From: Erythrobacteraceae bacterium
Lineage (GTDB): Bacteria; Pseudomonadota; Alphaproteobacteria; Sphingomonadales; Sphingomonadaceae
Direction: 5' to 3'
Assembly: GCA_027486035.1 (NCBI GenBank)
Contig: JAIXPX010000052.1
Span: 58,223-122,222 of the forward strand
Length of the DNA stretch: 64,000 nucleotides
The notes under the pieces are model-generated. The model was not told the origin of the DNA. It saw only the letters and a list, made by a program, of their open reading frames with translations, and searched no databases. Of this stretch, positions 8,364-20,656 are shown piece by piece (position 1 is the first letter of the stretch; each line of letters starts with the position of its first letter). A program made the position numbers and the translations under genes.

Positions 8364-9071
8364 TTAATCCGCCTTGCGCGCGTCGAGCCGCTGGGCTGCC
8401 TGCACCCCGAAAGTAATCAGGAAGGGCACCAGCACCAGGCTCAGAAAGACCTTGGCGAGCACCTGGCCGATCATCAGGTCGGTGATGTCGAACTCGCCAT
8501 AGAAGGCCAGCGTGATGAAGATCACGGAATCCACCGCCTGTGACAGCGCCGAGGCGATGGCGCCGCGCACCATCAACCCGAACGTGCTCTCGCCCTCGCC
8601 CTTGCCGCGCAACCGGTCGAAGATCCAGATGTTGAGCAGCAGCGAGGTGATGTAGGAGGCCGGGCCCGCCATCCACACCCGCCAGGTCGAGGCGTGCACA
8701 CGCTCGAAGGCGGCGAGGTCATCGGGGCGGAAGGCGATCATCTCGGAGGAGGCGGGCAGGCCCAGCACCAGCTGCATCAGCAGCGCCGACAGGCCCAGCG
8801 GCAGGAAGCCCCACCACACGATCCGCTTGGCCGCCGCGCGCCCGTAGAGCTGCGAGAGCGTGCTCGATATCACCACCAGCAGCAGGAAGGGGAAGATCCC
8901 GCTCTCCACCGCAAGGCTCGTGGGCCAGAGCTGCACCTGCTTGTAGGCAAGCACCCCGGCGAGCACCGTCATCCCGCCATAGAGCAGCGTGAAGACGAAC
9001 ATGCCGAGCGGCATGGTGATCGGCGAGGCAGTGGGCTTGGGGGCGAGGCTGGCGATTGCGGGCGTGTCCAT
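8364..9071 (-). CDS. Queuosine precursor transporter (VUT/YhhQ family)
   Basis: The 235-residue integral membrane protein starts at the ATG complementary to 9069-9071; the longer open frame upstream is not family-like. It has about six hydrophobic segments, beginning with LGMFVFTLLYGGMTVLAGVL. It carries the family blocks KQVQLW, the polar helix VVISSTLSQLYGRAAAKRIVW and the SALSQAVDSVIFITLAFYG motif. YhhQ/QPTR proteins import preQ0 or preQ1 for queuosine modification of tRNA. The gene stands alone, convergent with the tRNA-Lys region and divergent from the nucleoside transporter gene. The exact substrate is inferred from the family. Confidence 0.88.
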   Translation of the reverse strand: MDTPAIASLAPKPTASPITMPLGMFVFTLLYGGMTVLAGVLAYKQVQLWPTSLAVESGIFPFLLLVVISSTLSQLYGRAAAKRIVWWGFLPLGLSALLMQLVLGLPASSEMIAFRPDDLAAFERVHASTWRVWMAGPASYITSLLLNIWIFDRLRGKGEGESTFGLMVRGAIASALSQAVDSVIFITLAFYGEFDITDLMIGQVLAKVFLSLVLVPFLITFGVQAAQRLDARKAD

Positions 9072-9282
9072 GGCTGCCGGTGCTAGCCAGCGCCCGGCCA
9101 AAAGAAAAGCGCCTGCGCCCGTGCTGTCACCGGTGCAGGGAACGGGGTTTGCCCCGCGCGCTGTCGCATCCGGCTTGCAAGTGGGGGCGCAAACTGCCAC
9201 GCCCGGGCGTGCCGTGTGCAGGACAGGATGTTCGCGCGCCCGGATCGGGACCGATTTCAGCCATCAAGGGGCAATAACCGCC

Positions 9283-10758
9283 GTGAACGCAAGTCTCACG
9301 TCCATCCTGCTGAGCCTCGCAGGCGTGGCCGCCATCCTCGCTATCGCCCTCGCGCTGTCCTCCAACCGCCGCGGCATCAACCTGCGCGTCGTCGCCTCGG
9401 CCTTCGGCCTCCAGGCGATCACCGCGCTGATCGTGCTGCGCACCGATGCGGGCGTCGCGGTGATCGGGGGGCTGTCCAGCGGCGTGATCGCGCTGCTCGA
9501 TTTCTCCAAGATCGGCATCACCTCGGTCTTCGGGCCGATGGAGAGCAATCCCTTCGCCAACACCTTTGTGATCGCCGCCCTGCCGGTGATCGTGTTCTTC
9601 GCCGCGATCGTCTCGATCCTCTACCACCTCGGCATCATGCAGCGGCTGGTGCGCTGGGTGGGCGGCGCGATCGGCTGGATCACCGGCGTGAGCAAGGTCG
9701 AGGCGCTGGGCGCTGCGGCCAACATCTTCGTCGGCCAGTCGGAAAGTCCGCTGGTGGTGCGGCCCTATCTCGCCGCGCTCTCGCCTTCGGGCCTGTTCAC
9801 GCTGATGGCAGTGGGCATGGCGGGCGTGGCGGGGACGATCCTTGCCGCCTATGCCAGCTTCATCGGTGCCGAGGCCGTGCCCTTCCTGCTTGCTGCGGCT
9901 TTCATGTCGGCGCCGGGCGGCATCCTCATGGCCAAGATCATCATGCCCGACGATCCGGCCCCCGCAGACCGCGACACGCATGTCGGTGCCGCCGCGGTCG
10001 CCCGCGCCGGCAAGTCGAGATCGCCGTCCGAATCGACCCGCGTCGTCATGTATGACGAGAACGGCGAGGAGGTCGAACTGCCCCAGGCCCGGATCAGCGC
10101 GGTCGGGCCTGCCTCGATCCTCGAGGGCGGGGCGAAGGCCGACGAGGTGAGCGCGGCGGAAACCTTCGAGGAAGGCCAGCGCCCCGCCAATATCATCGAG
10201 GCCGCCGCGCAAGGCACCCAGACCGGCGTCAAGCTGGCGGTTGCGGTCGGCGCGATGGTGATGGTGTTCGTCGCGCTGGTGGCGCTTGCCAACGGGATGC
10301 TGGCGGGTCTCGGCGGCGGGATCGTCGGCCTGGCCGACCGGCTCGGCACGCCCCTGGATCCGGCCGCCGCGGCATGGCTCGAGGGGATCAGCTTCCAGAA
10401 GCTGCTCGGCTATGTCTTCGCGCCGGTCATGTTCCTGATCGGCATTTCCGATTGGCAGCAGGCGCAGATCGCCGGCGGGTTGTTCGGCACCAAGATCGTC
10501 CTCAACGAATTCGTCGCCTTCATCGACCTCGGTCAGATGACGGGCACCGAGCTGACCGCGCGCAGCCGCGCCATCGTCACCTTTGCCTTGTGCGGCTTTG
10601 CCAACTTCTCCTCGATCGCGATCCAGATGGCGGTGACGGGCGGCCTTGCCCCCAACCAGCGTCCGGTGATCGCCAGGCTGGGGCTGAAGGCGCTGGCCGC
10701 CGGGAGCCTTGCCAACCTCATGAGCGCGGCGCTGGCGAGCCTGTTCCTGCCACTCTGA
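9283..10758 (+). CDS. Concentrative nucleoside transporter (NupC/CNT family)
   Basis: I start the gene at GTG 9283, preceded by an AAGGGG ribosome-binding site, giving 491 residues; in-frame codons further upstream run over the divergent gene's promoter. The CNT core is clear: an FAANIFVGQSESPLVV-like segment (here ALGAAANIFVGQSESPLVVR), the LMAVGMAGVAGTILAAY helix and the C-terminal FALCGFANFSSIAIQM motif. Such proteins co-import nucleosides with H+ or Na+. It is about 90 residues longer than E. coli NupC. The excess is a hydrophilic stretch at roughly residues 230-310 between membrane segments, rich in acidic and Ala residues and including VVMYDENGEEVELPQ. That insertion may be a cytoplasmic loop with its own role. 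Confidence 0.9.
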   Translation: MNASLTSILLSLAGVAAILAIALALSSNRRGINLRVVASAFGLQAITALIVLRTDAGVAVIGGLSSGVIALLDFSKIGITSVFGPMESNPFANTFVIAALPVIVFFAAIVSILYHLGIMQRLVRWVGGAIGWITGVSKVEALGAAANIFVGQSESPLVVRPYLAALSPSGLFTLMAVGMAGVAGTILAAYASFIGAEAVPFLLAAAFMSAPGGILMAKIIMPDDPAPADRDTHVGAAAVARAGKSRSPSESTRVVMYDENGEEVELPQARISAVGPASILEGGAKADEVSAAETFEEGQRPANIIEAAAQGTQTGVKLAVAVGAMVMVFVALVALANGMLAGLGGGIVGLADRLGTPLDPAAAAWLEGISFQKLLGYVFAPVMFLIGISDWQQAQIAGGLFGTKIVLNEFVAFIDLGQMTGTELTARSRAIVTFALCGFANFSSIAIQMAVTGGLAPNQRPVIARLGLKALAAGSLANLMSAALASLFLPL

Positions 10759-10816
10759 CGCGGCGCGTCGCAGTTCCCCTTGGCAGCAACGAGGCCGCAG
10801 GTGTAAGGGCGCGGAA

Positions 10817-11746
10817 ATGACCGACATCGCATCCGTAAGCCTCGCCCAGCCGCTCGAAACCATCGCCGACGAGCTTGGCCGCAGCTTTGGCGAATATGGC
10901 TTTGCGGTGGTGCGCGACCACGGCATCCCCCAGGCCCTGATCGACCGCGCCGAGGCGGTGTCGAAGGCGTTCTTCGCGCTGCCCGACGACGTGAAGCGCG
11001 CCTACAAGATCGAGGGCGGCGGGGGCGCGCGCGGCTATACCCCGTTCGGCACCGAAAAGGCCAAGGACGCGGAGGTCTTCGATCTCAAGGAGTTCTGGCA
11101 CGTTGGCCGTGACCTGCCCGCAGGCCACCCGCTCAGCGAATATATGGCGCCCAACATCTGGCCCGCCGAGGTCGCCGACTTCCGCGAGACGATGAGCGCG
11201 CTCTACGCCGCCTTCGAGACCACCGGTGGCCGCGTGCTCGAGGCGATCGCGCTGCATCTGGGACGGCCGCGTGATTTCTTCGCCGCGAGCGTGGAAGACG
11301 GCAATTCGGTGATGCGCCTGCTGCACTATCCGCCGCTGGGCGAGGGCGCTCCGGAAGGCGCGATCCGCGCCGCCGCGCATGGCGATATCAACACCATCAC
11401 CCTCTTGCTCGGGGCGGAGGAAGCGGGTCTCGAACTGCTCACCAGGCAGGGCGAGTGGCTGCCGATCCCGGCCGCCGAGGGCGCGCTGGTGATCAATGTC
11501 GGCGACATGCTGGAGCGCCAGACCAACGGCAAGCTGCGCTCGACCACGCACCGGGTGGTCAACCCGCGCGGCGAGGCGGCGAAGCGCTCGCGCTATTCGA
11601 TGCCGTTCTTCCTGCATTTCCGGCCCGATTTCCTGATCGAGCCCCTGCCCGAATGCATCGACGATTCGGCGGCGAATCCGCCGGCTCCGCCGATCAGCGC
11701 GCATGATTTCCTGATGCAGCGGCTGCGCGAGATCAACCTCGCCTGA
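10817..11746 (+). CDS. 2-oxoglutarate/Fe(II) oxygenase, isopenicillin N synthase-like
   Basis: The 309-residue protein has the DIOX_N domain (about 7-115) and the 2OG-Fe(II) oxygenase domain (about 165-270). The iron ligands are visible as H188-x-D190 in AAHGDINTITLLLG and H245 in STTHRVVNP. The 2-oxoglutarate-binding R-x-S is RYS at 259-261. This architecture covers isopenicillin N synthase relatives, gibberellin-type oxidases and ethylene-forming enzymes. No biosynthetic neighbours hint at a substrate, so only the reaction class is safe. It lies 58 bp after the nucleoside transporter gene on the same strand. Confidence 0.9.
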   Translation: MTDIASVSLAQPLETIADELGRSFGEYGFAVVRDHGIPQALIDRAEAVSKAFFALPDDVKRAYKIEGGGGARGYTPFGTEKAKDAEVFDLKEFWHVGRDLPAGHPLSEYMAPNIWPAEVADFRETMSALYAAFETTGGRVLEAIALHLGRPRDFFAASVEDGNSVMRLLHYPPLGEGAPEGAIRAAAHGDINTITLLLGAEEAGLELLTRQGEWLPIPAAEGALVINVGDMLERQTNGKLRSTTHRVVNPRGEAAKRSRYSMPFFLHFRPDFLIEPLPECIDDSAANPPAPPISAHDFLMQRLREINLA

Positions 11747-11800
11747 CGAGGCCCAAAACGGCCGCAATCTGAACTCTCTCAAGAAATTCTTAACGGGCGT

Positions 11801-11817
11801 TGCTGCGATGCAACACA
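11801..11817 (+). promoter_or_regulatory. TGCTGCG-type motif upstream of TonB receptor
   Basis: TGCTGCGATGCAACACA lies 208 bp before the receptor start. A 17-mer differing at two positions occurs at 45335, before another TonB receptor. The CTGC-N3-GCA(G/A) core resembles the CTGC-N3-4-GCAG operator described for PhaR regulators of alphaproteobacteria, but the match is by eye only. Confidence 0.5.
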
Positions 11818-12008
11818 AGGCGGCGGAACGCGCGCGAGCGCGAGACTTTTGTGGCAATCGGCGCAGTTGCGACTAAGGAAACGCGCCGCAGGGGTAGGGC
11901 ATTTCATCAAACTGTCACAGAACAGTCGCTTTGCCGCAAGCGTTCGGGCCTAGCAGGCCTTGTCACCATACCGTTCTCGTCTCTCCACGTTACCCAGGGG
12001 CTCCATCC

Positions 12009-15000
12009 ATGAAGCTTAAGTATCTCCTTGCGGCCAGCATCGTCAGCCTTGCTGCGACCACGACGATCGCCACGCCGGCTTTCGCGCAGGAAACCACCTC
12101 GTCGGTGCGCGGTACCGTAACGGACGAGAGCGGCGCTGCTGTCGTCGGCGCCTCCGTCACCGTCACCCACGTGCCCTCGGGCACCACCTCGACCCAGACC
12201 ACCGACAGCACCGGCAGCTTCAACGCGGCCGGCCTGCGTCTCGGCGGCCCCTTCACCATCGAGGTGTCGGCTGCCGGCTTCGAGGTTGCTACCCAGGAGA
12301 TCGGCTTCCTCAATGCAGGCCAGGCCCAGCGTGTCAGCGTGGCGCTCGTGCCCGAAGGCCAGACGATCATCGTTTCGGGCGCGCGCCAGCGTTCGGCGAT
12401 CACCCTCGGGACCGGTGCGGCCACCGTGCTTTCGGCCCGTGACATTGCCGGCGTCGCCAACGTCAACCGCGATATCCGCAACCTCGCGGCGCGCGATCCG
12501 CTGGTGAACCTCGACGCGACCAACAACAACGCGATCAGCATCGCCGGACAGAACAACCGCTTCAACCGCTTCACCGTCGATGGCGTGGCCTTCGGCGATC
12601 CCTTCGGCCTTGAATCGGGCGGCCTGGTCTCCTCGCGCGGCCCGGTGCCGCTCGATGCGATCGGCGAATTCTCGGTCGAAGTCGCACCGGTCGATATCCA
12701 GCAGGGCTTCTTCCAGGGCGGCGCGATCAACACCCAGCTGCGTTCGGGCGGCAACCGCTTCACCGTGCTGGGCGGCGCCTACTTCCAGAACGACGATCTG
12801 CGCGGCACCCGTGCGCGCGAGCTGACCCGCGTCGGCTCGTTCGAATCGCAGGTCTACACCGCCCAGGTCACCGGCCCGATCATCAAGGACAAGCTGTTCT
12901 TCGCGGTCACCTACGAGCGCACCCGTGACACCGTCCCGGCCGATGTCGATCCCTCGCAGCTCGGCCTGACCGGCACGGCGATCCAGCAGATCACCGACAT
13001 TGCCAAGAACGTCTACAGCTTCGACACCCAGGGCGTTGCCAACTCGATCGTCGAGAAGGACGACAAGCTGGTTGCCAAGATCGACTGGAACGTCACCGAC
13101 GGCCACCGTCTGAGCGCCACCTACATCTGGAACGATGCGGCGCTGCTGGCCGGCCAGACCGGCACCGGCCAGATCGTCGCCAACAACCCGACCTACAACC
13201 TGCTGTCGAACAACTACACGCAGGGCGCGAAGAACCACTTCGGGATCATCCAGTCCAACAACCAGTGGACCGACAACTTCTCGACCCAGCTGCGCGTCTC
13301 CTATGCCGACTACATCCGTCTGCAGCAGCCCTTTGGCGAAGCCACCTTCGGCCAGTTCCAGGTCTGTCTTGATCCGGTGAACCCGGCCGCTCCGGCCGCC
13401 GGCCAGCCTGCCAACGGCTCGCTGCCGCTGGTCTGCGCCCCGGGCCGCCAGCGCCTCAACTTCGGCCCCGACATCAGCCGTCAGGCGAACGAGCTCGACA
13501 GCCAGTCGCTGGCGGTCGAATTCGCCGCCACGCTGCAGGCCGGCAGCCACACCTTCAAGGTGATTGCCGAGCGCCGCCGCCAGGACGTGCGTAACCTCTT
13601 CGCCCAGCGCGTCTCGGGTGCGTGGTACTTTGACAGCATCGCCGATCTCCAGAACCGCCGTGCCAACGAAGTCGATATCGCCGTGCCGCTGCGCGGCGGG
13701 ATCGAGACCGTCACCGCCGACTTCCAGAACAACAGCTGGACCTTCGGCCTGATGGACACCATCGACGTGACCGACACGCTGACGGTGGTCGCGGGCGTGC
13801 GCTACGACCTGTTCGACACGCCGGATCGCCCCTTCGCGAACGACGCGTTCCTCGGCCGCTTCGGCTTCTCCAACACCGCGAACCTCAATGGCCGTGACCT
13901 CTTCCAGCCGCGCTTCGGCCTGAACTGGAAGCCGACCGACCGCCTCCAGATCCGCGGTTCGGCCGGTCTGTTCGGCGGCGGCAACCCGCTGGTGTGGATT
14001 TCGAACAGCTACTCGAACCCCGGCCCGACGCTCGGCCGCGTGCAGGTTCGCCGCACCCCGGGTGCCACCCCGGCGGCCGACACCTTCACCATCTCGGGCA
14101 TCACCGGCCTCACCGCGGCGCAGCAGAGCGCCATCGGCGCGGCGACGCTCAACAACGTCTCGGGCGGCACCGGCATCCCGCAGTCGCTGATCGACGCCAT
14201 CCGCACCACCGGCACCGCGGCTTCGCCGACCAATGCCATCGATCCGAACTTCAAGCCCCAGTCGCAGTGGCGCTTCTCGGGCTCGGTCGACTACGAAGCC
14301 GATCTCGGCTTCTTCGGTGACGGCTGGAACCTCGGCGCCGACGTGATCTACTCGAAGGTCAACAACGCCCTCGAGTGGACCGATCTGCGCTCGGTCGCCA
14401 ACGGCACGCTGCCCGACGGTCGCAACCGCTACAACATCCTCGCCGGCCAGACCGGGGTGAACACCGATGTCCTGCTGACCAACACCGACTTCGGTGACAG
14501 CTGGAACATCGTGGGCCGCTTCAACAAGCGGTGGGGTTCGGGCCTGTTCCTGAACGGCGCCTACACCTACGGCGATGTCGTTGACCAGAGCCCGGGCACC
14601 TCGTCGGTGGCCTTCTCGAACTACACCAACACCGCCGTCGGCATCGATGCCAACTTCTCGGCTCTGGGCATTTCGAACTACCAGCGTGACCACCAGTTCC
14701 GCCTCGGCACCGGCTTCGACGGCGAGCTGTTCGGCGATAACAACACCCGCATCGAGCTGTTCTATAACCTGCGTTCGGGTCAGCGTTACAGCTACACCTT
14801 CGCCGACCAGGCTGCGGGCACCAACCGTTCGAGCGTGTTCGGGGTTACCGGCCGCAACGAGCGCAACCTGCTCTACGTGCCGAACGTGAGCAGCGCGACC
14901 GCCGATCCGAAGGTCGTCTATGCGGCGAACTTCGACTTCGCCGGCTTCCAGAACTTCGTGCTCAACTCGGCGCTGAAGGACTTCCAGGGCCAGATCGCGC

Positions 15001-15350
15001 CGAAGAACATCGCCAAGACCCCGTGGGTGCACAAGCTGGACCTCGCTGTCCGTCAGGAAGTGCCCTTCGTGCTCGGCGGCAAGCTCGAACTGTCGATGGA
15101 AATGGAGAACGTCCTCAACTTCATCGACAAGGACTGGGGCACGATCCAGCAGGTCGGCTTCCCCTACACCGCGCCGGTCGTGAACGTGGCCTGCCTTACC
15201 AGCACAGGCGCGGTCGCCACGGTGAGCCAGCCCTGTGCGCAGTACCGCTACGAAAACCGCACCGGCACCACCTTCCGTGCGCCGGCCGAGCCGACCCAGA
15301 TCAACGGGTCGCTCTGGGGCATCCGTTTCGGCGCTCGCGTCCGCTTCTGA
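12009..15350 (+). CDS. TonB-dependent receptor, OAR-like with N-terminal CarboxypepD_reg domain
   Basis: This 1113-residue outer-membrane receptor starts at ATG 12009. It has a signal peptide ending PAFAQ near residue 28. A carboxypeptidase-regulatory-like beta-sandwich follows at about 31-115 (SSVRGTVTDESGAAVVGASV), then a plug domain and a large beta-barrel ending in GARVRF with a terminal Phe. This makeup matches the OAR-like TonB receptors that are abundant in sphingomonads and often import oligopeptides or glycans. The substrate is not evident. The coding sequence uses a narrow set of C-ending codons, suggesting high expression. The 262-bp leader holds a TGCTGCG-type motif, and a strong terminator follows at 15376. 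Confidence 0.95.
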   Translation: MKLKYLLAASIVSLAATTTIATPAFAQETTSSVRGTVTDESGAAVVGASVTVTHVPSGTTSTQTTDSTGSFNAAGLRLGGPFTIEVSAAGFEVATQEIGFLNAGQAQRVSVALVPEGQTIIVSGARQRSAITLGTGAATVLSARDIAGVANVNRDIRNLAARDPLVNLDATNNNAISIAGQNNRFNRFTVDGVAFGDPFGLESGGLVSSRGPVPLDAIGEFSVEVAPVDIQQGFFQGGAINTQLRSGGNRFTVLGGAYFQNDDLRGTRARELTRVGSFESQVYTAQVTGPIIKDKLFFAVTYERTRDTVPADVDPSQLGLTGTAIQQITDIAKNVYSFDTQGVANSIVEKDDKLVAKIDWNVTDGHRLSATYIWNDAALLAGQTGTGQIVANNPTYNLLSNNYTQGAKNHFGIIQSNNQWTDNFSTQLRVSYADYIRLQQPFGEATFGQFQVCLDPVNPAAPAAGQPANGSLPLVCAPGRQRLNFGPDISRQANELDSQSLAVEFAATLQAGSHTFKVIAERRRQDVRNLFAQRVSGAWYFDSIADLQNRRANEVDIAVPLRGGIETVTADFQNNSWTFGLMDTIDVTDTLTVVAGVRYDLFDTPDRPFANDAFLGRFGFSNTANLNGRDLFQPRFGLNWKPTDRLQIRGSAGLFGGGNPLVWISNSYSNPGPTLGRVQVRRTPGATPAADTFTISGITGLTAAQQSAIGAATLNNVSGGTGIPQSLIDAIRTTGTAASPTNAIDPNFKPQSQWRFSGSVDYEADLGFFGDGWNLGADVIYSKVNNALEWTDLRSVANGTLPDGRNRYNILAGQTGVNTDVLLTNTDFGDSWNIVGRFNKRWGSGLFLNGAYTYGDVVDQSPGTSSVAFSNYTNTAVGIDANFSALGISNYQRDHQFRLGTGFDGELFGDNNTRIELFYNLRSGQRYSYTFADQAAGTNRSSVFGVTGRNERNLLYVPNVSSATADPKVVYAANFDFAGFQNFVLNSALKDFQGQIAPKNIAKTPWVHKLDLAVRQEVPFVLGGKLELSMEMENVLNFIDKDWGTIQQVGFPYTAPVVNVACLTSTGAVATVSQPCAQYRYENRTGTTFRAPAEPTQINGSLWGIRFGARVRF

Positions 15351-15375
15351 TCGCGGCAGCATAGCTGAACACGTG

Positions 15376-15406
15376 AAAGGGCGGCCCGGCAACGGGTCGC
15401 CCTTTT
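15376..15406 (+). terminator. Rho-independent terminator after TonB receptor
   Basis: A 13-bp stem (15376-15388 with 15393-15405, one G-U pair) closes a GCAA tetraloop of the GNRA class and is followed by TTTT. It lies 26 bp after the receptor stop codon. Confidence 0.9.
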
Positions 15407-15461
15407 GCCATGGTGTGATCCGTTCGATACCCGGGCGCGCCCGAGGCGGCCCGGAGCCGCA

Positions 15462-18746
<3,285 letters not shown>

Positions 18747-18780
18747 GTGAATCCGTATCGGATCAATTACGGGAAGGGCC

Positions 18781-19509
18781 GTGGATCTGCCGGAGAACCA
18801 GCGTTTCGGGATGCATCGCCGGCGGACGAGCTGGCCGCTTGCGGTGCTGATCGTGCTGATGCATCTGGCTGTGCTCTATGGCCTTGCCCTAGCGCTGGCG
18901 CCGCAGATGACCGTTGCGGTCCGCACACAGGCGACGGCCGCTTTCAGCATCAGTCCGCCGCCCCCTGCGCCTGCCCCGCGCGCGACCCCTGCCGCGCCTG
19001 ACCGCGGCGCGCAGGGTGATCCGGGCCCCGATGCGGTCGCAAGGCCGGGAGCCGCCCCGCCCCCGCGCCTGCCGATCAAGGCGGATCGCCCGCTGCCCCG
19101 CGCCGCCTCGACCGGGATCGCCAGCCTCTCCGGCGCGGCAGCAGCGGGCGAGGGGACCGGCGCGGCCGGGCGCGGGGCAGGCACCGGAAGCGGCAATGGC
19201 GGCGAGGGACGGGGCGGCGGCGTCGCGGCCGGGCCGGTCCACATCTCCGGCGCGATCGACAATGCCCGCGACTTCCCCCTGCCCGAGGGCGGGCGCGCAG
19301 CGCGGCGCGGCACGCAGGTGATCGTGCGCGTGACCATCGGCACTGACGGGCGGGCGCGCGATTGCGCGATCATCCGCCCCAGCCCCGACCCCGAAGCCGA
19401 CCGCATCACCTGTCGCCTGGTGGAGAGCCGCCTCGGTTTCCGGCCGGCAAAGGACGCCAGCGGCAATCCGGTGCCCGCTCCGTTCTACTGGCGCCAGCAA
19501 TGGTTCTGA
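18781..19509 (+). CDS. TonB family energy-transducing protein
   Basis: The 242-residue protein starts at GTG 18781. It has one N-terminal membrane helix (WPLAVLIVLMHLAVLYGLALAL) and a proline- and glycine-rich periplasmic spacer with long Gly/Ala runs. It ends in a TonB C-terminal domain carrying VRVTIGTDGRARDCAIIRPS and SRLGFRPAKDASGNPV. TonB proteins couple the ExbBD proton motor to outer-membrane receptors, three of which are encoded in this window. No exbB or exbD is adjacent. The spacer is glycine-rich rather than the usual Pro-Lys/Pro-Glu type. The gene is divergent from the hybrid kinase with a 34-bp gap. Confidence 0.85.
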   Translation: MDLPENQRFGMHRRRTSWPLAVLIVLMHLAVLYGLALALAPQMTVAVRTQATAAFSISPPPPAPAPRATPAAPDRGAQGDPGPDAVARPGAAPPPRLPIKADRPLPRAASTGIASLSGAAAAGEGTGAAGRGAGTGSGNGGEGRGGGVAAGPVHISGAIDNARDFPLPEGGRAARRGTQVIVRVTIGTDGRARDCAIIRPSPDPEADRITCRLVESRLGFRPAKDASGNPVPAPFYWRQQWF

Positions 19510-19615
19510 CCCGCGCCGGTACGAACCTGCGGCGCGGTGGCCTGCGTAACTTCGCGGTGGCATCGCTGCCTCGCGCTGATATAGCCCGCGACATGACTTG
19601 TGGGGTTCAAGGGGC

Positions 19616-20656
19616 GTGACCGCAATCCATCCGGTGATCTTGTGTGGGGGGAGCGGCACCCGGCTCTGGCCGATGAGCCGCAAGGCGCTGCCCAAGCCCT
19701 TTCTGCCCTTGGTGAGCGATGAGACGCTGTTCGAGCAGGCGCTGCGCCGGGTCGCGGATAGGGCGACCTTCGCCCCGCCGATCGTGGTCGCCGGCGAGGC
19801 CCATGCCGATCTCGTCACGGCCCAGCTTCGCGGGCTGCCGGGCGCGCGGCTGGTGATCGAGCCTGCTGCCCGCAACACCGCCCCCGCGATCGCGCTGGCG
19901 GCCGCGCTGCTGCCGCTCGATGCGGTGATGCTGGTCTGCCCCAGCGACCACCATGTCGCCAGCCCGCAGGCCTTCCGTGCCGCCGCGCAGGCCGCGGCCG
20001 CGCTCGCGCGGCAGAACTATCTCGTATCCTTCGGAATCGCTGCCGACCGCCCCGAGACAGGCTACGGCTATCTGAGGCGCGGCGAGCCGCTCGAGGGAGG
20101 CTATGCGATCCGGAAATTCGTCGAGAAGCCCGACCTTGCGCGGGCCGAGGCCTATCTGGCGAGCGGCGAGTACAGCTGGAACGGCGGGATCTTCGCGTTC
20201 CGCGCCGGGCACATCCTGGCCGAACTCGCCGCGTATCGTCCCGGGATGGCGCGGCAGGTGGCCGAGGCCGTGGCCGGAGGGCGCGAAGAGGGCGCGCGGT
20301 TCCACCCGGCGGCCGCGCCTTTCCTCGCCATCGCCGGCGAATCGATCGACTATGCCGTGATGGAGAACACCGCCCGCGCCGCCATGGTCCCGGCCGACAT
20401 GGGCTGGTCCGATATCGGCAACTGGGCCGCGCTCGCCGATGTGCTGGCCGGCGATGCCGACGCGCACGGCAACATCCTGCACGGCACCGTCGACCTCGCC
20501 GGGTGCCGCGACGTCCTGGTGATGACCGATGGGCCGCGGGTGTCGGCGGTCGGGGTCGAAGGCCTGTGCATCGTCGTTGCAGGCGGCGAGGTGCTGGTCA
20601 CCACCCGCGACGGCGCGCAAGGCGTCGGCAAGCTCCCGGGTGCGGCCGGCCAGTGA
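19616..20656 (+). CDS. manC: Mannose-1-phosphate guanylyltransferase (short form)
   Basis: I choose GTG 19616, which follows an AAGGGG ribosome-binding site, giving 346 residues. The nucleotidyltransferase signature GGSGTRLWPMSRKALPKPF is at the N-terminus, followed by CPSDHHV, an IRKFVEKPD block and NGGIFAFRAGHIL. The enzyme makes GDP-mannose from mannose-1-phosphate and GTP. It lacks the C-terminal cupin isomerase domain of the bifunctional form. The isomerase function is instead carried by the next gene, whose start overlaps the stop codon by four bases. The pair probably feeds GDP-mannose or GDP-fucose to surface polysaccharide synthesis. Confidence 0.92.
   Translation: MTAIHPVILCGGSGTRLWPMSRKALPKPFLPLVSDETLFEQALRRVADRATFAPPIVVAGEAHADLVTAQLRGLPGARLVIEPAARNTAPAIALAAALLPLDAVMLVCPSDHHVASPQAFRAAAQAAAALARQNYLVSFGIAADRPETGYGYLRRGEPLEGGYAIRKFVEKPDLARAEAYLASGEYSWNGGIFAFRAGHILAELAAYRPGMARQVAEAVAGGREEGARFHPAAAPFLAIAGESIDYAVMENTARAAMVPADMGWSDIGNWAALADVLAGDADAHGNILHGTVDLAGCRDVLVMTDGPRVSAVGVEGLCIVVAGGEVLVTTRDGAQGVGKLPGAAGQ

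Noticed and set aside
15369..15379. GAACACGTGAAAG, a parS look-alike after the TonB receptor
   Set aside because: Only the CACGTGAAA core is kept, the left arm does not match, and no G-rich array follows.
11907..15392. A 1161-codon open frame on the minus strand
   Set aside because: It mirrors the OAR-like TonB receptor and shows no domain; stop codons are simply rare on that strand.
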